From Streptomyces sp. NBC_00370 (GTDB taxonomy: Bacteria > Actinomycetota > Actinomycetes > Streptomycetales > Streptomycetaceae): a stretch of 64,000 nucleotides of DNA. The notes beneath the pieces were generated by a model. It saw only the letters and a program-made list of their open reading frames with translations. It was not told where the DNA came from and made no database searches. Location: NCBI RefSeq assembly GCF_036084755.1, contig NZ_CP107968.1:2238501-2302500 (forward strand), in the 5' to 3' direction. Made by a program: the position numbers and the translations under genes. This document shows, piece by piece, positions 1 to 8,079 of this stretch (its first letter is position 1; each line of letters begins with the position of its first letter).

Positions 1-1669
1 GCGAGCCGAGGTTGAACTCTCGGCCCACCGTGGCATGTGCCTCCTTGACCGCCTGCTGCACGGCGCCTGCGAACTGCTGCTCCATGGCTTCGAGATGGGC
101 GCGGTCGGCGGCGATGCCGTGCCGCTCCAGGCGGGCCAGCATGATCGAGGTGGGCAGCTCGATGTCGTCGAGCAGCTCGGCGGCGCCGACCTCGGCGAGC
201 CGTCCGGTGAAGGCGTCGCCCAGGTCGAGGACGGCGCGGGCCTGGGTCATGAGCGCCTGCGCCTCGGCCTGCTCGTCCGTGCCGAAGGCGAGCTGTCCGT
301 CGGCCGCGGCGGCGGGGGCGAGTTCCCGGCCGAGGTATTCGACGGCGAGGGCGTCCAGCGCGAAGGAGCGGCGGCCCGGCTTGACGAGATAGGCGGCGAG
401 GGCGGTGTCCATCGTGACGCCGTCGATCCGCCAGCCGTGCTCGGGGGCGACCCGCATGACGGCCTTCGCGTTGTGCATGACCTTCGGGCGCTCCGCGTCG
501 GCGAGCCAGCCGGCGAACGCCTGTTCGTCGGCCTCGTCGAGCTGGGTGGTGTCGAACCAGGCGGCGGCGCCGCCCGCGGCGGCCAGCGCGATTTCGCTGA
601 TGCTGCCCGTGCCCAGCGCCCAGGTGTCGACGGTGGCGACACCGAGGGGCTGCGCGCCGTGCTCGGCGAGCCAGGGGGCGAGTTCACCCGTGGCGAGGAC
701 GGCGCCGTCCAGCTCGACACCGGCCTCGGGCGGCGGGGGCGCGTCCTCGACGGCGCCGGGGTCGACCGCGAGCAGCCGCTCCCGCAGGCTGGGGTTGCGG
801 ATCTCCAGGACCTCCAGCACCCCGGCGACCGCCGTGCGGTCGTAGGGGGCGCGCTCCAGCTCCACCGCGCTCTTGGGCAGCGGCACGTCGCGCACCATCT
901 CGGTGAGCCGGCGGTTGAGCTTGACCGACTCCAGATGGTCGCGGAAGTTCTGCCCGGCCTTGCCCTTGACCTCGTCGGCGCGCGCGATCAGCTCGTCGAA
1001 GGACCCGAACTGGTTGATCCACTTGGCGGCCGTCTTCTCGCCGACCCCGGGGATGCCCGGGAGGTTGTCGGACGGGTCGCCGCGCAGGGCGGCGAAGTCC
1101 GGATACTGCGCGGGCGTCAGTCCGTACTTCTCCTGGACCTTCGCCGGGGTGAAACGGGTCAGCTCGGAGACGCCCTTGGTGGGGTAGAGCACCGTGGTGT
1201 GCTCACTGACGAGCTGGAAGGAGTCCCGGTCGCCCGAGACGATCAGTACGTCGAACCCGGCGGCCTCTGCCTGGGTGACGAGGGTGGCGATGATGTCGTC
1301 GGCCTCGAAGCCGTCCACGGCGAACCGGACGGCGCCCATCGCGTCGAGCAGCTCTCCGATCAGCTCGACCTGTCCCTTAAACTCGTCGGGAGTCGTGGAA
1401 CGGTTGGCCTTGTACTCCGGGAACTCCTCGGAACGCCAGGTCTTGCGGGACACGTCGAAGGCCACGGCGAAATGCGTGGGCGCCTCGTCGCGCAGCGTGT
1501 TCGCCAGCATCGACGCGAAGCCGTAGATGGCGTTGGTCGGCTGGCCGGTCGCGGTGGTGAAGTTCTCCGCGGGCAGCGCGAAGAACGCCCGGTACGCCAG
1601 GGAGTGCCCGTCCATGAGGAGCAGGCGAGGACGGATGTCTGCGGTCTTCTTCGATGCTGTCTCAGCCAC
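1..1669 (-). CDS. polA: DNA polymerase I, N-terminal part (runs off the window)
   Basis: Replicative repair polymerase (Okazaki fragment maturation, excision repair). About 556 codons are visible; the C-terminal polymerase domain lies beyond position 1. The N-terminal half is a 5'-3' exonuclease (FEN-like) domain with the usual LLLMDGHSLAYRAFFAL start, a GFEADDIIATL acidic motif, a VSGDRDSFQL motif and a GDPSDNLPGIPGVGEKTA helix-hairpin-helix. The following 3'-5' exonuclease-like domain lacks an obvious DxE proofreading motif (the stretch reads GVATVDTWALG), as is common in actinobacterial Pol I. The start is GTG at 1669; no Shine-Dalgarno is evident, so a leaderless start is possible. It is divergent from the oxidoreductase at 1787. 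Confidence 0.95.
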   Translation of the reverse strand, partial: MAETASKKTADIRPRLLLMDGHSLAYRAFFALPAENFTTATGQPTNAIYGFASMLANTLRDEAPTHFAVAFDVSRKTWRSEEFPEYKANRSTTPDEFKGQVELIGELLDAMGAVRFAVDGFEADDIIATLVTQAEAAGFDVLIVSGDRDSFQLVSEHTTVLYPTKGVSELTRFTPAKVQEKYGLTPAQYPDFAALRGDPSDNLPGIPGVGEKTAAKWINQFGSFDELIARADEVKGKAGQNFRDHLESVKLNRRLTEMVRDVPLPKSAVELERAPYDRTAVAGVLEVLEIRNPSLRERLLAVDPGAVEDAPPPPEAGVELDGAVLATGELAPWLAEHGAQPLGVATVDTWALGTGSISEIALAAAGGAAAWFDTTQLDEADEQAFAGWLADAERPKVMHNAKAVMRVAPEHGWRIDGVTMDTALAAYLVKPGRRSFALDALAVEYLGRELAPAAAADGQLAFGTDEQAEAQALMTQARAVLDLGDAFTGRLAEVGAAELLDDIELPTSIMLARLERHGIAADRAHLEAMEQQFAGAVQQAVKEAHATVGREFNLGS

Positions 1670-1753
1670 GCACCCGATCCTGCCACGCCCCACTGACAAT
1701 CCCGACCGGCCCGTCCCGCCGACCGGCCCGGGGACCGCCGTGGCAAGGTTGGA

Positions 1754-1766
1754 TACCGTACACGGT
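1754..1766 (+). promoter_or_regulatory. Possible -10 element with overlapping palindrome upstream of the oxidoreductase
   Basis: TACCGT at 1754-1759 resembles a -10 box, and it is overlapped by the perfect inverted repeat ACCGT-AC-ACGGT (1755-1766), about 20 bases before the ATG at 1787. No convincing -35 is seen. A repressor site over a promoter is an inference. Confidence 0.3.
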
Positions 1767-1786
1767 CGACCAACGAGGAGAGCGTG

Positions 1787-4108
1787 ATGGCCACCAAACC
1801 GCCCGCGGACGATCCCGCCCAGGACGACCCGCGGGTCTCGCCGCCCAAGCACGCGGCGGCCGGCATCCCCGCCGTCGCGCACAGCCTGCAGATCGCCCAG
1901 CGGCAGATGGGGGTCCGGCGCACGGCACGGACGCTGCTCAAGGTCAACCAGAAGGACGGCTTCGACTGCCCCGGCTGCGCCTGGCCCGAGGGTGACCACC
2001 GGCACATCGCCGAGTTCTGCGAGAACGGCGCGAAGGCCGTCGCCGAGGAGGCGACGCTGCGCCGGGTCACCCCCGACTTCTTCGCCGCCCACCCGCTGGC
2101 CGACCTGTTCACCCGTAGCGGTTACTGGCTGGGGCAGCAGGGCCGGATCACCGAACCCGTCCTGCTGGAGCGCGGCGCGGCCCCGGACGGCGAGGACCGC
2201 TACGAACCGGTCAGCTGGGAGCGTGCCTTCGCGATCATCGCCGAGGAGCTGGCCGCGCTCGACTCGCCCGACGAGGCGCTGTTCTACACGTCGGGCCGCA
2301 CCAGCAACGAGGCGGCCTTCCTGCTCCAGCTGTTCGCCCGCGAGTTCGGCACGAACAACCTGCCCGACTGCTCCAACATGTGCCACGAGTCGTCCGGCTC
2401 GGCGCTCTCCGAGACGATCGGCGTCGGCAAGGGCAGCGTCTCCCTCGAAGACATCCACCAGGCCGACCTGATCATCGTCGCGGGCCAGAACCCGGGCACG
2501 AACCATCCCCGGATGCTCTCGGCGCTGGAGAAGGCCAAATCGGCGGGCGCCAAGATCATCTCGGTCAACCCGCTGCCCGAGGCGGGGCTCGAACGGTTCA
2601 AGAACCCGCAGACCCCGCAGGGCATGCTCAAGGGCGCCGCGCTCAACGACCTGTTCCTGCAGATCAGGATCGGCGGCGACCAGGCGCTCTTCCGGCTGCT
2701 CAACAAGCTGATCATCGGCACCCCCGGCGCCGTCGACACCGCGTTCGTCGAGGAACACACCCACGGCTACGCCGAGTTCGCAGCGGCGGCCGAGGAGGCC
2801 GACTGGGCCGACACTCTGACGGCGACCGGGCTCGAACGCGCGGACATCGAACGGGCCCTCGACATGGTCCTCGCCTCGCAACGCACCATCGTCTGCTGGG
2901 CGATGGGTCTCACCCAGCACAAGCACGCCGTGCCGACCATCCGCGAGGTCGTCAACTTCCTGCTGCTGCGCGGCAACATCGGCCGTCCCGGCGCCGGTGT
3001 GTGCCCGGTGCGCGGCCACTCCAACGTGCAGGGCGACCGCACGATGGGCATCTTCGAACGGCCGGCGCCGGCCTTCCTCGACGCCCTCGACCGTGAGTTC
3101 CGCATCACCTCGCCCCGGCACCACGGCTACGACGTCGTCCGCTCCATCGAGGCGCTGCGCGACGGCAAGGCCAAGGTCTTCTTCGCGATGGGCGGCAACT
3201 TCGTCGCGGCGACGCCCGACACCCACGTCACCGAAGCGGCGATGCGCAACGCGCGGCTCACCGTGCAGGTCTCCACCAAACTCAACCGCTCGCACGCGGT
3301 CACCGGCCGGCGGGCCCTGATCCTGCCGACCCTCGGCCGCACCGACAAGGACGTCCAGGCGGGCGGCCGGCAGGTCGTCACCGTCGAGGACTCCATGGGC
3401 ATGGTCCACGCCTCACGCGGCAACCTCCCGCCGGCCGGCCCCCACTTGCTCTCCGAGCCCGCCATCGTCGCGCGGATGGCCCGCGCCGTGCTCGGCCCGG
3501 CGTCCACCACCCCCTGGGAGGACTTCGAGAAGGACTACGCGACCATCCGCGACCGCATCGCCCGCGTCGTCCCCGGCTTCGAGGACTTCAACGCGCGCGT
3601 CGCGCACCCCGGCGGCTTCCAGCTGCCGCACGCCCCGCGCGACGAACGCCGCTTCCCGACCGCGACCGGCAAGGCCAACTTCACGGCAGCGCCGGTCGAG
3701 CACCCCGAACTGCCGCAGGGGCGGCTGCTGTTGCAGACCATCCGCTCCCACGATCAGTACAACACCACGATCTACGGCCTCGACGACCGCTACCGGGGCA
3801 TCAAGGGCGGCCGCCGCGTCGTCCTCGTCAACCCCGACGACGCGGCCGAACTCGGCCTCGCGGACGGCGCGTACACCGACCTGGTCAGCGAATGGCGCGA
3901 CGGCGTCGAACGCCGCGCCGCCGGCTTCCGCGTCGTCCACTACCCCACCGCGCGCGGCTGCGCCGCCGCGTACTACCCCGAGACGAACGTCCTGGTCCCG
4001 CTCGGCTCCACCGCCGACACCAGCAACACCCCCGTCAGCAAATCCGTCGTCGTGCGCTTCGAGCAGCCGGGTTCCGGCGAGCGGGCCGGTCAGCGGGACG
4101 CTCCCTAA
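1787..4108 (+). CDS. FdhF/YdeP-family molybdopterin oxidoreductase
   Basis: A cytoplasmic bis-MGD molybdoenzyme of about 773 residues, related to formate dehydrogenase alpha chains and E. coli YdeP (linked to acid resistance); the true substrate of this branch is not established. The N-terminus carries CPGCAWPE followed by FCENGAKA, which may hold an iron-sulfur cluster. The motif NMCHESSGSAL places a Cys where FdhF has its selenocysteine Mo ligand. Later motifs include GQNPGTNHPRML, a nucleotide-binding region at GGNFVAATPD, and a C-terminal molybdopterin dinucleotide-binding domain around SHDQYNTTIYGLDDRYRG. I chose ATG 1787, with AGGAG six bases upstream, over the in-frame GTG at 1784. It stands alone, so its electron partner is not visible here. 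Confidence 0.88.
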   Translation: MATKPPADDPAQDDPRVSPPKHAAAGIPAVAHSLQIAQRQMGVRRTARTLLKVNQKDGFDCPGCAWPEGDHRHIAEFCENGAKAVAEEATLRRVTPDFFAAHPLADLFTRSGYWLGQQGRITEPVLLERGAAPDGEDRYEPVSWERAFAIIAEELAALDSPDEALFYTSGRTSNEAAFLLQLFAREFGTNNLPDCSNMCHESSGSALSETIGVGKGSVSLEDIHQADLIIVAGQNPGTNHPRMLSALEKAKSAGAKIISVNPLPEAGLERFKNPQTPQGMLKGAALNDLFLQIRIGGDQALFRLLNKLIIGTPGAVDTAFVEEHTHGYAEFAAAAEEADWADTLTATGLERADIERALDMVLASQRTIVCWAMGLTQHKHAVPTIREVVNFLLLRGNIGRPGAGVCPVRGHSNVQGDRTMGIFERPAPAFLDALDREFRITSPRHHGYDVVRSIEALRDGKAKVFFAMGGNFVAATPDTHVTEAAMRNARLTVQVSTKLNRSHAVTGRRALILPTLGRTDKDVQAGGRQVVTVEDSMGMVHASRGNLPPAGPHLLSEPAIVARMARAVLGPASTTPWEDFEKDYATIRDRIARVVPGFEDFNARVAHPGGFQLPHAPRDERRFPTATGKANFTAAPVEHPELPQGRLLLQTIRSHDQYNTTIYGLDDRYRGIKGGRRVVLVNPDDAAELGLADGAYTDLVSEWRDGVERRAAGFRVVHYPTARGCAAAYYPETNVLVPLGSTADTSNTPVSKSVVVRFEQPGSGERAGQRDAP

Positions 4109-4175
4109 GCGTCCGCTCAGCCATCTGGTTAAGTGAGACCCGCACACGCCCCACCGACGATCGGAGCCGAGCCCC

Positions 4176-4640
4176 ATGGGTGACCAGTCCGCCATCAAAC
4201 TGCCCCAGGACATCATCGACGAGTACGCGGCGCTCGGCACCGACCTCCCCGCGCTCTTCTCCGCCGGGCACCTCGGCGAGCGCATGGGCGTCGAGATCGT
4301 CGAGGCCACCGCCGAGCGCGTCGTCGGCACCATGCCCGTCGAAGGCAACACCCAGCCGTACGGGCTGCTGCACGGCGGCGCTTCCGCCGTCCTGGCCGAA
4401 ACCCTCGGCTCCGTCGGGGCGATGCTGCACGGGCGCAGCGGCAAGGTCGCCGTCGGCGTCGACCTCAACTGCACGCACCACCGCGGCGTACGTGGCGGCA
4501 CCGTCACCGGCATCGCCACCCCCGTTCACCTCGGCCGCTCGACCGCGACCTACGAAATCGTCATCACCGACGAACACGACAAGCGCGTGTGCACCGCGCG
4601 CCTCACCTGTCTGCTGCGCGACGCGGGTCCGCGGAGCTGA
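4176..4640 (+). CDS. PaaI-type hotdog-fold thioesterase
   Basis: A 154-residue acyl-CoA thioesterase of the PaaI/YdiI (4HBT) family. The key motif YGLLHGGASAVLAETLGS contains the HGG turn and the downstream Glu that acts on the thioester; VGVDLNCTHHRGVRGG forms the next hotdog strand. The length is normal for the family. The substrate cannot be read from sequence; phenylacetyl-CoA or other aryl/acyl-CoA proofreading is typical. It follows the oxidoreductase by 67 bases with its own ribosome-binding region (GGAGCC), so co-transcription is possible. Confidence 0.85.
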   Translation: MGDQSAIKLPQDIIDEYAALGTDLPALFSAGHLGERMGVEIVEATAERVVGTMPVEGNTQPYGLLHGGASAVLAETLGSVGAMLHGRSGKVAVGVDLNCTHHRGVRGGTVTGIATPVHLGRSTATYEIVITDEHDKRVCTARLTCLLRDAGPRS

Positions 4641-4651
4641 CTCAGGGCCGG

Positions 4652-4676
4652 GCCGCCCCCGCGGCGCCGGGGCGGC
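4652..4676 (+). terminator. Hairpin after the thioesterase gene
   Basis: Perfect 8-bp stem GCCGCCCC / GGGGCGGC with a 9-base GC-rich loop, 11 bases after the stop codon. No U-tract, as is usual in Streptomyces. Confidence 0.6.
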
Positions 4677-4699
4677 AACAACCGTCCCGGCGCAACCGG

Positions 4700-4728
4700 T
4701 TGTGTCACCGAAGGTGACGACCTAGCTT
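4700..4728 (+). promoter_or_regulatory. Putative sigma-70-like promoter with two palindromes
   Basis: TTGTGT (4700-4705), a 17-base spacer and TAGCTT (4723-4728) fit a housekeeping promoter. The palindrome CAACCGGTTG (4693-4702) overlaps the -35, and GTCACC-GAA-GGTGAC (4704-4718) fills the spacer. An ATG lies only six bases after the -10, so the transcript would be leaderless or nearly so. Confidence 0.5.
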
Positions 4729-4734
4729 TCCCCC

Positions 4735-4824
4735 ATGGGGACCACGCCGCACGCCTCGGACCGACCCGTCACCGGCGCACAGCGCCCGGTTCGCCGCCCG
4801 TACCGGCCGGGGCCTGCCCGATGA
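4735..4824 (+). CDS. Leaderless 29-codon upstream ORF coupled to the next gene
   Basis: ATG at 4735 opens a 29-residue frame (MGTTPHASDR..., Arg/Pro-rich) whose TGA overlaps the ATG of the membrane protein gene in an ATGA junction at 4821-4824. The putative promoter at 4700-4728 would start transcription at about this ATG. The arrangement suggests that translation of the mini-ORF feeds ribosomes to the downstream start, which has no clear Shine-Dalgarno of its own. No homology is recognised, and it may be purely regulatory. Confidence 0.4.
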   Translation: MGTTPHASDRPVTGAQRPVRRPYRPGPAR

Positions 4825-5426
4825 ACGCCATCGGCCCCGTCGAATCCGCGTCCGACGCGCAACTCCCCCTCCCCGTCCGGCCACAGGCCGGTGACATCCT
4901 CGACGCCGAACCGCCGCTCCCGCCCGCGACCCGGTGGCGCCGCGTCCTGCTCGTCACCGGCTGCGCACTCGTCGTCGTACTCGCCGTCGCCAACACGCTG
5001 ACCCGACAGCCCCGGTCAGCCGTCACACCAGCGCCGCTGCCCGGGGACGCCACCCGGATCAGCTACGCGGGACCCGTCGGCGCGCCCGACCCGGGCAGCC
5101 ACACCTTCAGCCTGCGGGTCACCGTCACCACGGCGGCCGGACCACCCCTCACCGTCGAGGAGATGCAGCAGCCCTTCACCGCGCTGACCACCACCACGCT
5201 GCCCGAAACCCCGTTCACGCTGACCGAACACCACAGCCGCCGGATCACGTTGCGGATCAGGGTCGACGACTGCGCGGGCACACCGGCCGGATTCGAACTG
5301 CCTTTCCTGGATGTAACACTCCGTAACAAGCGTGCAATACAGAAACAGACCTTCGTGCTGAGCCGCACCTACGCCGCCGACGTCTCGGCCGCCATCCGGA
5401 CCATCTGCCGGCCGTCAGTACCATGA
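4821..5426 (+). CDS. Single-pass membrane protein of unknown function
   Basis: 201 residues. A short cytoplasmic N-terminus of about 40 residues is followed by one hydrophobic helix (VLLVTGCALVVVLAVANTL, roughly 45-63) and an extracellular domain of about 140 residues rich in Thr and beta-prone stretches, with one likely disulfide pair (DDCAG and RTICRP). I do not recognise a named family. The start is fixed by the ATGA overlap with the preceding mini-ORF. It precedes the liv operon, but a gap of nearly 290 bases with a separate ribosome-binding site argues that it is not part of it. Confidence 0.7.
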   Translation: MNAIGPVESASDAQLPLPVRPQAGDILDAEPPLPPATRWRRVLLVTGCALVVVLAVANTLTRQPRSAVTPAPLPGDATRISYAGPVGAPDPGSHTFSLRVTVTTAAGPPLTVEEMQQPFTALTTTTLPETPFTLTEHHSRRITLRIRVDDCAGTPAGFELPFLDVTLRNKRAIQKQTFVLSRTYAADVSAAIRTICRPSVP

Positions 5427-5714
5427 TCGCGTCAAGCCCCTTAGCGGAACTGCGGGTTCTCAGCATGTGAACACAAACCGGCTGTGCGGAAACTCCCGGT
5501 CTGCCCCCATGGAGCCCGGCTGCCCGCCGTCGGGGCATAACAAGACAGTCACATCCTGACCTTCATCGGTTCCCCACTCCCCCGCCTCGCTTAGAGTCAC
5601 GCCCAGTCACCGCGCCGCCGGGCGCGTCCACAGCACGACCCAGCACCGCCAGTACGGCCCGGCGAGACACACGGCGCCTCAGCAGAGGCCGCCGCGCCAG
5701 GGAGAGGATTCATC

Positions 5715-6950
5715 GTGCGACAGCGTTCGTTGCTCATACTCACCACCGTGCTCACCACCGGAGCACTCACACTCACGGCCTGCGGATCGCGCGACGACGA
5801 CAGCGACTCCAGCGGCGGCGACAGCGGCAAGAACGTCACCGTGGTCATCGGCGTCGACGCGCCGCTCACCGGACAGAACTCCGCGACCGGCCTCGGCCTG
5901 CAGTACGGCGCCCAGATAGCCGCCGACGACGCCAACAAGAACAAGTCCGTCCCCGGCGTCACCTTCAAGATCAAGGCCCTCGACGACAAGGCCCTGCCGG
6001 CCTCCGGCCAGCAGAACGCCAGCGCCCTGGTGGCCGAGAAGGAAGTCCTCGGCGTCGTCGGCCCGCTCAACTCCGGTGTGGCCACCTCGATGCAGAAGAC
6101 CTTCGCGAACGCCAACCTCGTCGAGATCTCCCCCGCCAACACGGCGCCCGAGCTCACGCAGGGCAAGGACTGGCAGACCGGCACGAAGAAGCGCGACTAC
6201 AAGACGTACTTCCGCACCGCCACGACCGACGCCCTGCAGGGTGGCTTCGCCGCCCAGTACGCCTTCAAGGACCTCAAGAAGAAGAGCGTCTACGTCGTCG
6301 ACGACCAGCAGACCTACGGCGCCGGCCTCGCGAAGCTCTTCAAGGAGGGCTTCGTCAAGCAAGGCGGCAAGGTCGCGGGCCAGGACCACGTCAACACCGG
6401 TGACAAGGACTTCTCCACCCTCGTCACCAAGATCAAGAACTCCAAGGCCGACCTGGTCTACTACGGCGGTCAGTACGACGAGTCGCAGATCCTCACCAAG
6501 CAGCTCAAGGACGCGGGCGCCAAGATCCCGCTCTTCGGCGGCGACGGCATGTTCTCCGACACGTACATCAAGACGGCAGGCGCGGCCGCCGAGGGCGACC
6601 TCGCCACCTCCGTCGGTGTCCCGCTGGACACCCTGCCCGCCGCCAAGGCCTTCATCGCCGAGTACAAGGCGAAGAAGTACCCCGGTGACTACGGCACCTA
6701 CGGTGGTTACTCCTACGACGCCGCGACCGCCATCATCAAGGCCGTCGGCAACGTCGTGAAGGACGGGAAGATCCCGGACGACGCGCGTGAGCAGGTCGTC
6801 GCCGAGGTCCAGAAGTCCAACTTCTCGGGCATCGCAGGACCCGTCTCGTTCGACCAGTACGGCGACACCACCAACAAGCAGCTCACCGTCTACCAGGTCA
6901 CCAAGGGTGCCTGGAAGGCCGTCAACAGCGGCACCTACGACGCCGGCTGA
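5715..6950 (+). CDS. livJ: Branched-chain amino acid ABC transporter substrate-binding lipoprotein
   Basis: 411-residue extracytoplasmic binding protein (LivJ/Peripla_BP_6 family) that captures Leu/Ile/Val or related amino acids for the LivHMGF permease. The N-terminus is a lipoprotein signal ending in the lipobox LTAC, with the lipid-accepting Cys at residue 23; the mature domain begins with a polar Ser/Asp/Gly linker. Typical family segments are GVDAPLTGQNSATG and GVVGPLNSGVATSMQ. The start is GTG at 5715 behind GGAGAGGA. The upstream 290 bases hold TAGAGT (5592-5597), which could be a -10, without a good -35. Lgt, which would lipidate this protein, is also encoded in the window (37410-38420). 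Confidence 0.95.
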   Translation: MRQRSLLILTTVLTTGALTLTACGSRDDDSDSSGGDSGKNVTVVIGVDAPLTGQNSATGLGLQYGAQIAADDANKNKSVPGVTFKIKALDDKALPASGQQNASALVAEKEVLGVVGPLNSGVATSMQKTFANANLVEISPANTAPELTQGKDWQTGTKKRDYKTYFRTATTDALQGGFAAQYAFKDLKKKSVYVVDDQQTYGAGLAKLFKEGFVKQGGKVAGQDHVNTGDKDFSTLVTKIKNSKADLVYYGGQYDESQILTKQLKDAGAKIPLFGGDGMFSDTYIKTAGAAAEGDLATSVGVPLDTLPAAKAFIAEYKAKKYPGDYGTYGGYSYDAATAIIKAVGNVVKDGKIPDDAREQVVAEVQKSNFSGIAGPVSFDQYGDTTNKQLTVYQVTKGAWKAVNSGTYDAG

Positions 6951-6989
6951 GCCGACAGCGCCGAGCCGACAGTGAGCTGAACCCGCACA

Positions 6990-7031
6990 CGGAGCCCGGC
7001 ACCACACCTCATGTGATGGTGCCGGGCTCCG
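6990..7031 (+). terminator. Strong hairpin between livJ and livH (attenuating terminator)
   Basis: Perfect 15-bp stem (6990-7004 with 7017-7031) and a 12-base loop, 40 bases after the livJ stop. Because the permease genes follow on the same strand, it probably acts as partial termination that keeps binding protein in excess, or stabilises the livJ 3' end. Confidence 0.75.
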
Positions 7032-7144
7032 GCCGGTAGCACCCCGCAGGGAACAGCCCACGCACCACCAAGGACAGCGCCGCCACAGCGAGCCGTCCCC
7101 ACCACCCCGCGCACACTCCCCACCACCCACATGGAGGCCATGCG

Positions 7145-8074
7145 GTGAACACCCTGCCGCAGCAGCTGGCCAACGGGCTGTTCCTCGGCTCGATGTACGG
7201 GCTGATCGCCATCGGTTACACGATGGTGTACGGCATCGTCCAGCTCATCAACTTCGCCCACGGCGAGATATTCATGACCGGCGGCTTCGGAGCCCTCACG
7301 GTCTATCTCGTCCTGCCAGACGGCATATCCATGTGGATAGCCCTCCCTCTGATGCTGATAGGCGGCGCGCTCGTCGCCGTGCTCATCGCCGTCGGAGCGG
7401 AACGATTCGCCTACCGGCCCCTACGCGGCGCGCCACGCCTCGCGCCACTCATCACCGCCATCGGCCTCTCGCTCGCGCTCCAGCAGATCGTCTTCAACCT
7501 GTACCCGGACGCCAAGAGCGCCCGGCCGTTCCCCCAGCTGGGCTTCGGGCCCTACCACCTCGGCTCGGTGGACATCCAGGGCGGCGACATCTTCCTGCTG
7601 GCCGCCGCTGTCGTCTCCATGGCGGCGCTCGCCTACTTCATGCGCACCTCACGGACCGGGCGTGCCATGCAGGCCACCGCGCAGGACCCCGACACCGCGC
7701 AGCTGATGGGTATCGACACCAACCGCATCATCGTCATCGCCTTCGCCATCGGCGGCCTCTTCGCCGCCGTCGCCGGCGTCGCGTACGGCGTCAAGTACGG
7801 CCAGATCGACTACTCCATGGGCTTCCAGGCCGGGCTCAAAGCCTTCACCGCCGCCGTGCTCGGCGGGATCGGCAACATCTACGGAGCCATGCTCGGCGGC
7901 CTCGTCCTCGGCCTCGCCGAAGCCATGGCCACCGCGTACATCTCCGACATCCCCGGCATGGAACAGTTCGGCGGCCAGAGCTGGGCGTCCGTCTGGGCCT
8001 TCATCCTCCTCATCCTCGTACTGCTGTTCAGGCCACAAGGCCTACTCGGCGAACGTGTCGCGGACAGGGCGTGA
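7145..8074 (+). CDS. livH: Branched-chain amino acid ABC transporter permease LivH
   Basis: 309-residue inner-membrane permease (BPD_transp_2 family) with about eight hydrophobic segments. It starts QLANGLFLGSMYGLIAIGYTMVYG, the classic LivH N-terminus, and contains NFAHGEIFMTGG. The EAA-like loop SRTGRAMQATAQDPDTAQLM contacts the ATPases. GTG 7145 is preceded by GGAGG. It ends with LFRPQGLLGERV, as in the family, and livM follows six bases later. Confidence 0.95.
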   Translation: MNTLPQQLANGLFLGSMYGLIAIGYTMVYGIVQLINFAHGEIFMTGGFGALTVYLVLPDGISMWIALPLMLIGGALVAVLIAVGAERFAYRPLRGAPRLAPLITAIGLSLALQQIVFNLYPDAKSARPFPQLGFGPYHLGSVDIQGGDIFLLAAAVVSMAALAYFMRTSRTGRAMQATAQDPDTAQLMGIDTNRIIVIAFAIGGLFAAVAGVAYGVKYGQIDYSMGFQAGLKAFTAAVLGGIGNIYGAMLGGLVLGLAEAMATAYISDIPGMEQFGGQSWASVWAFILLILVLLFRPQGLLGERVADRA

Positions 8075-8079
8075 GAACC

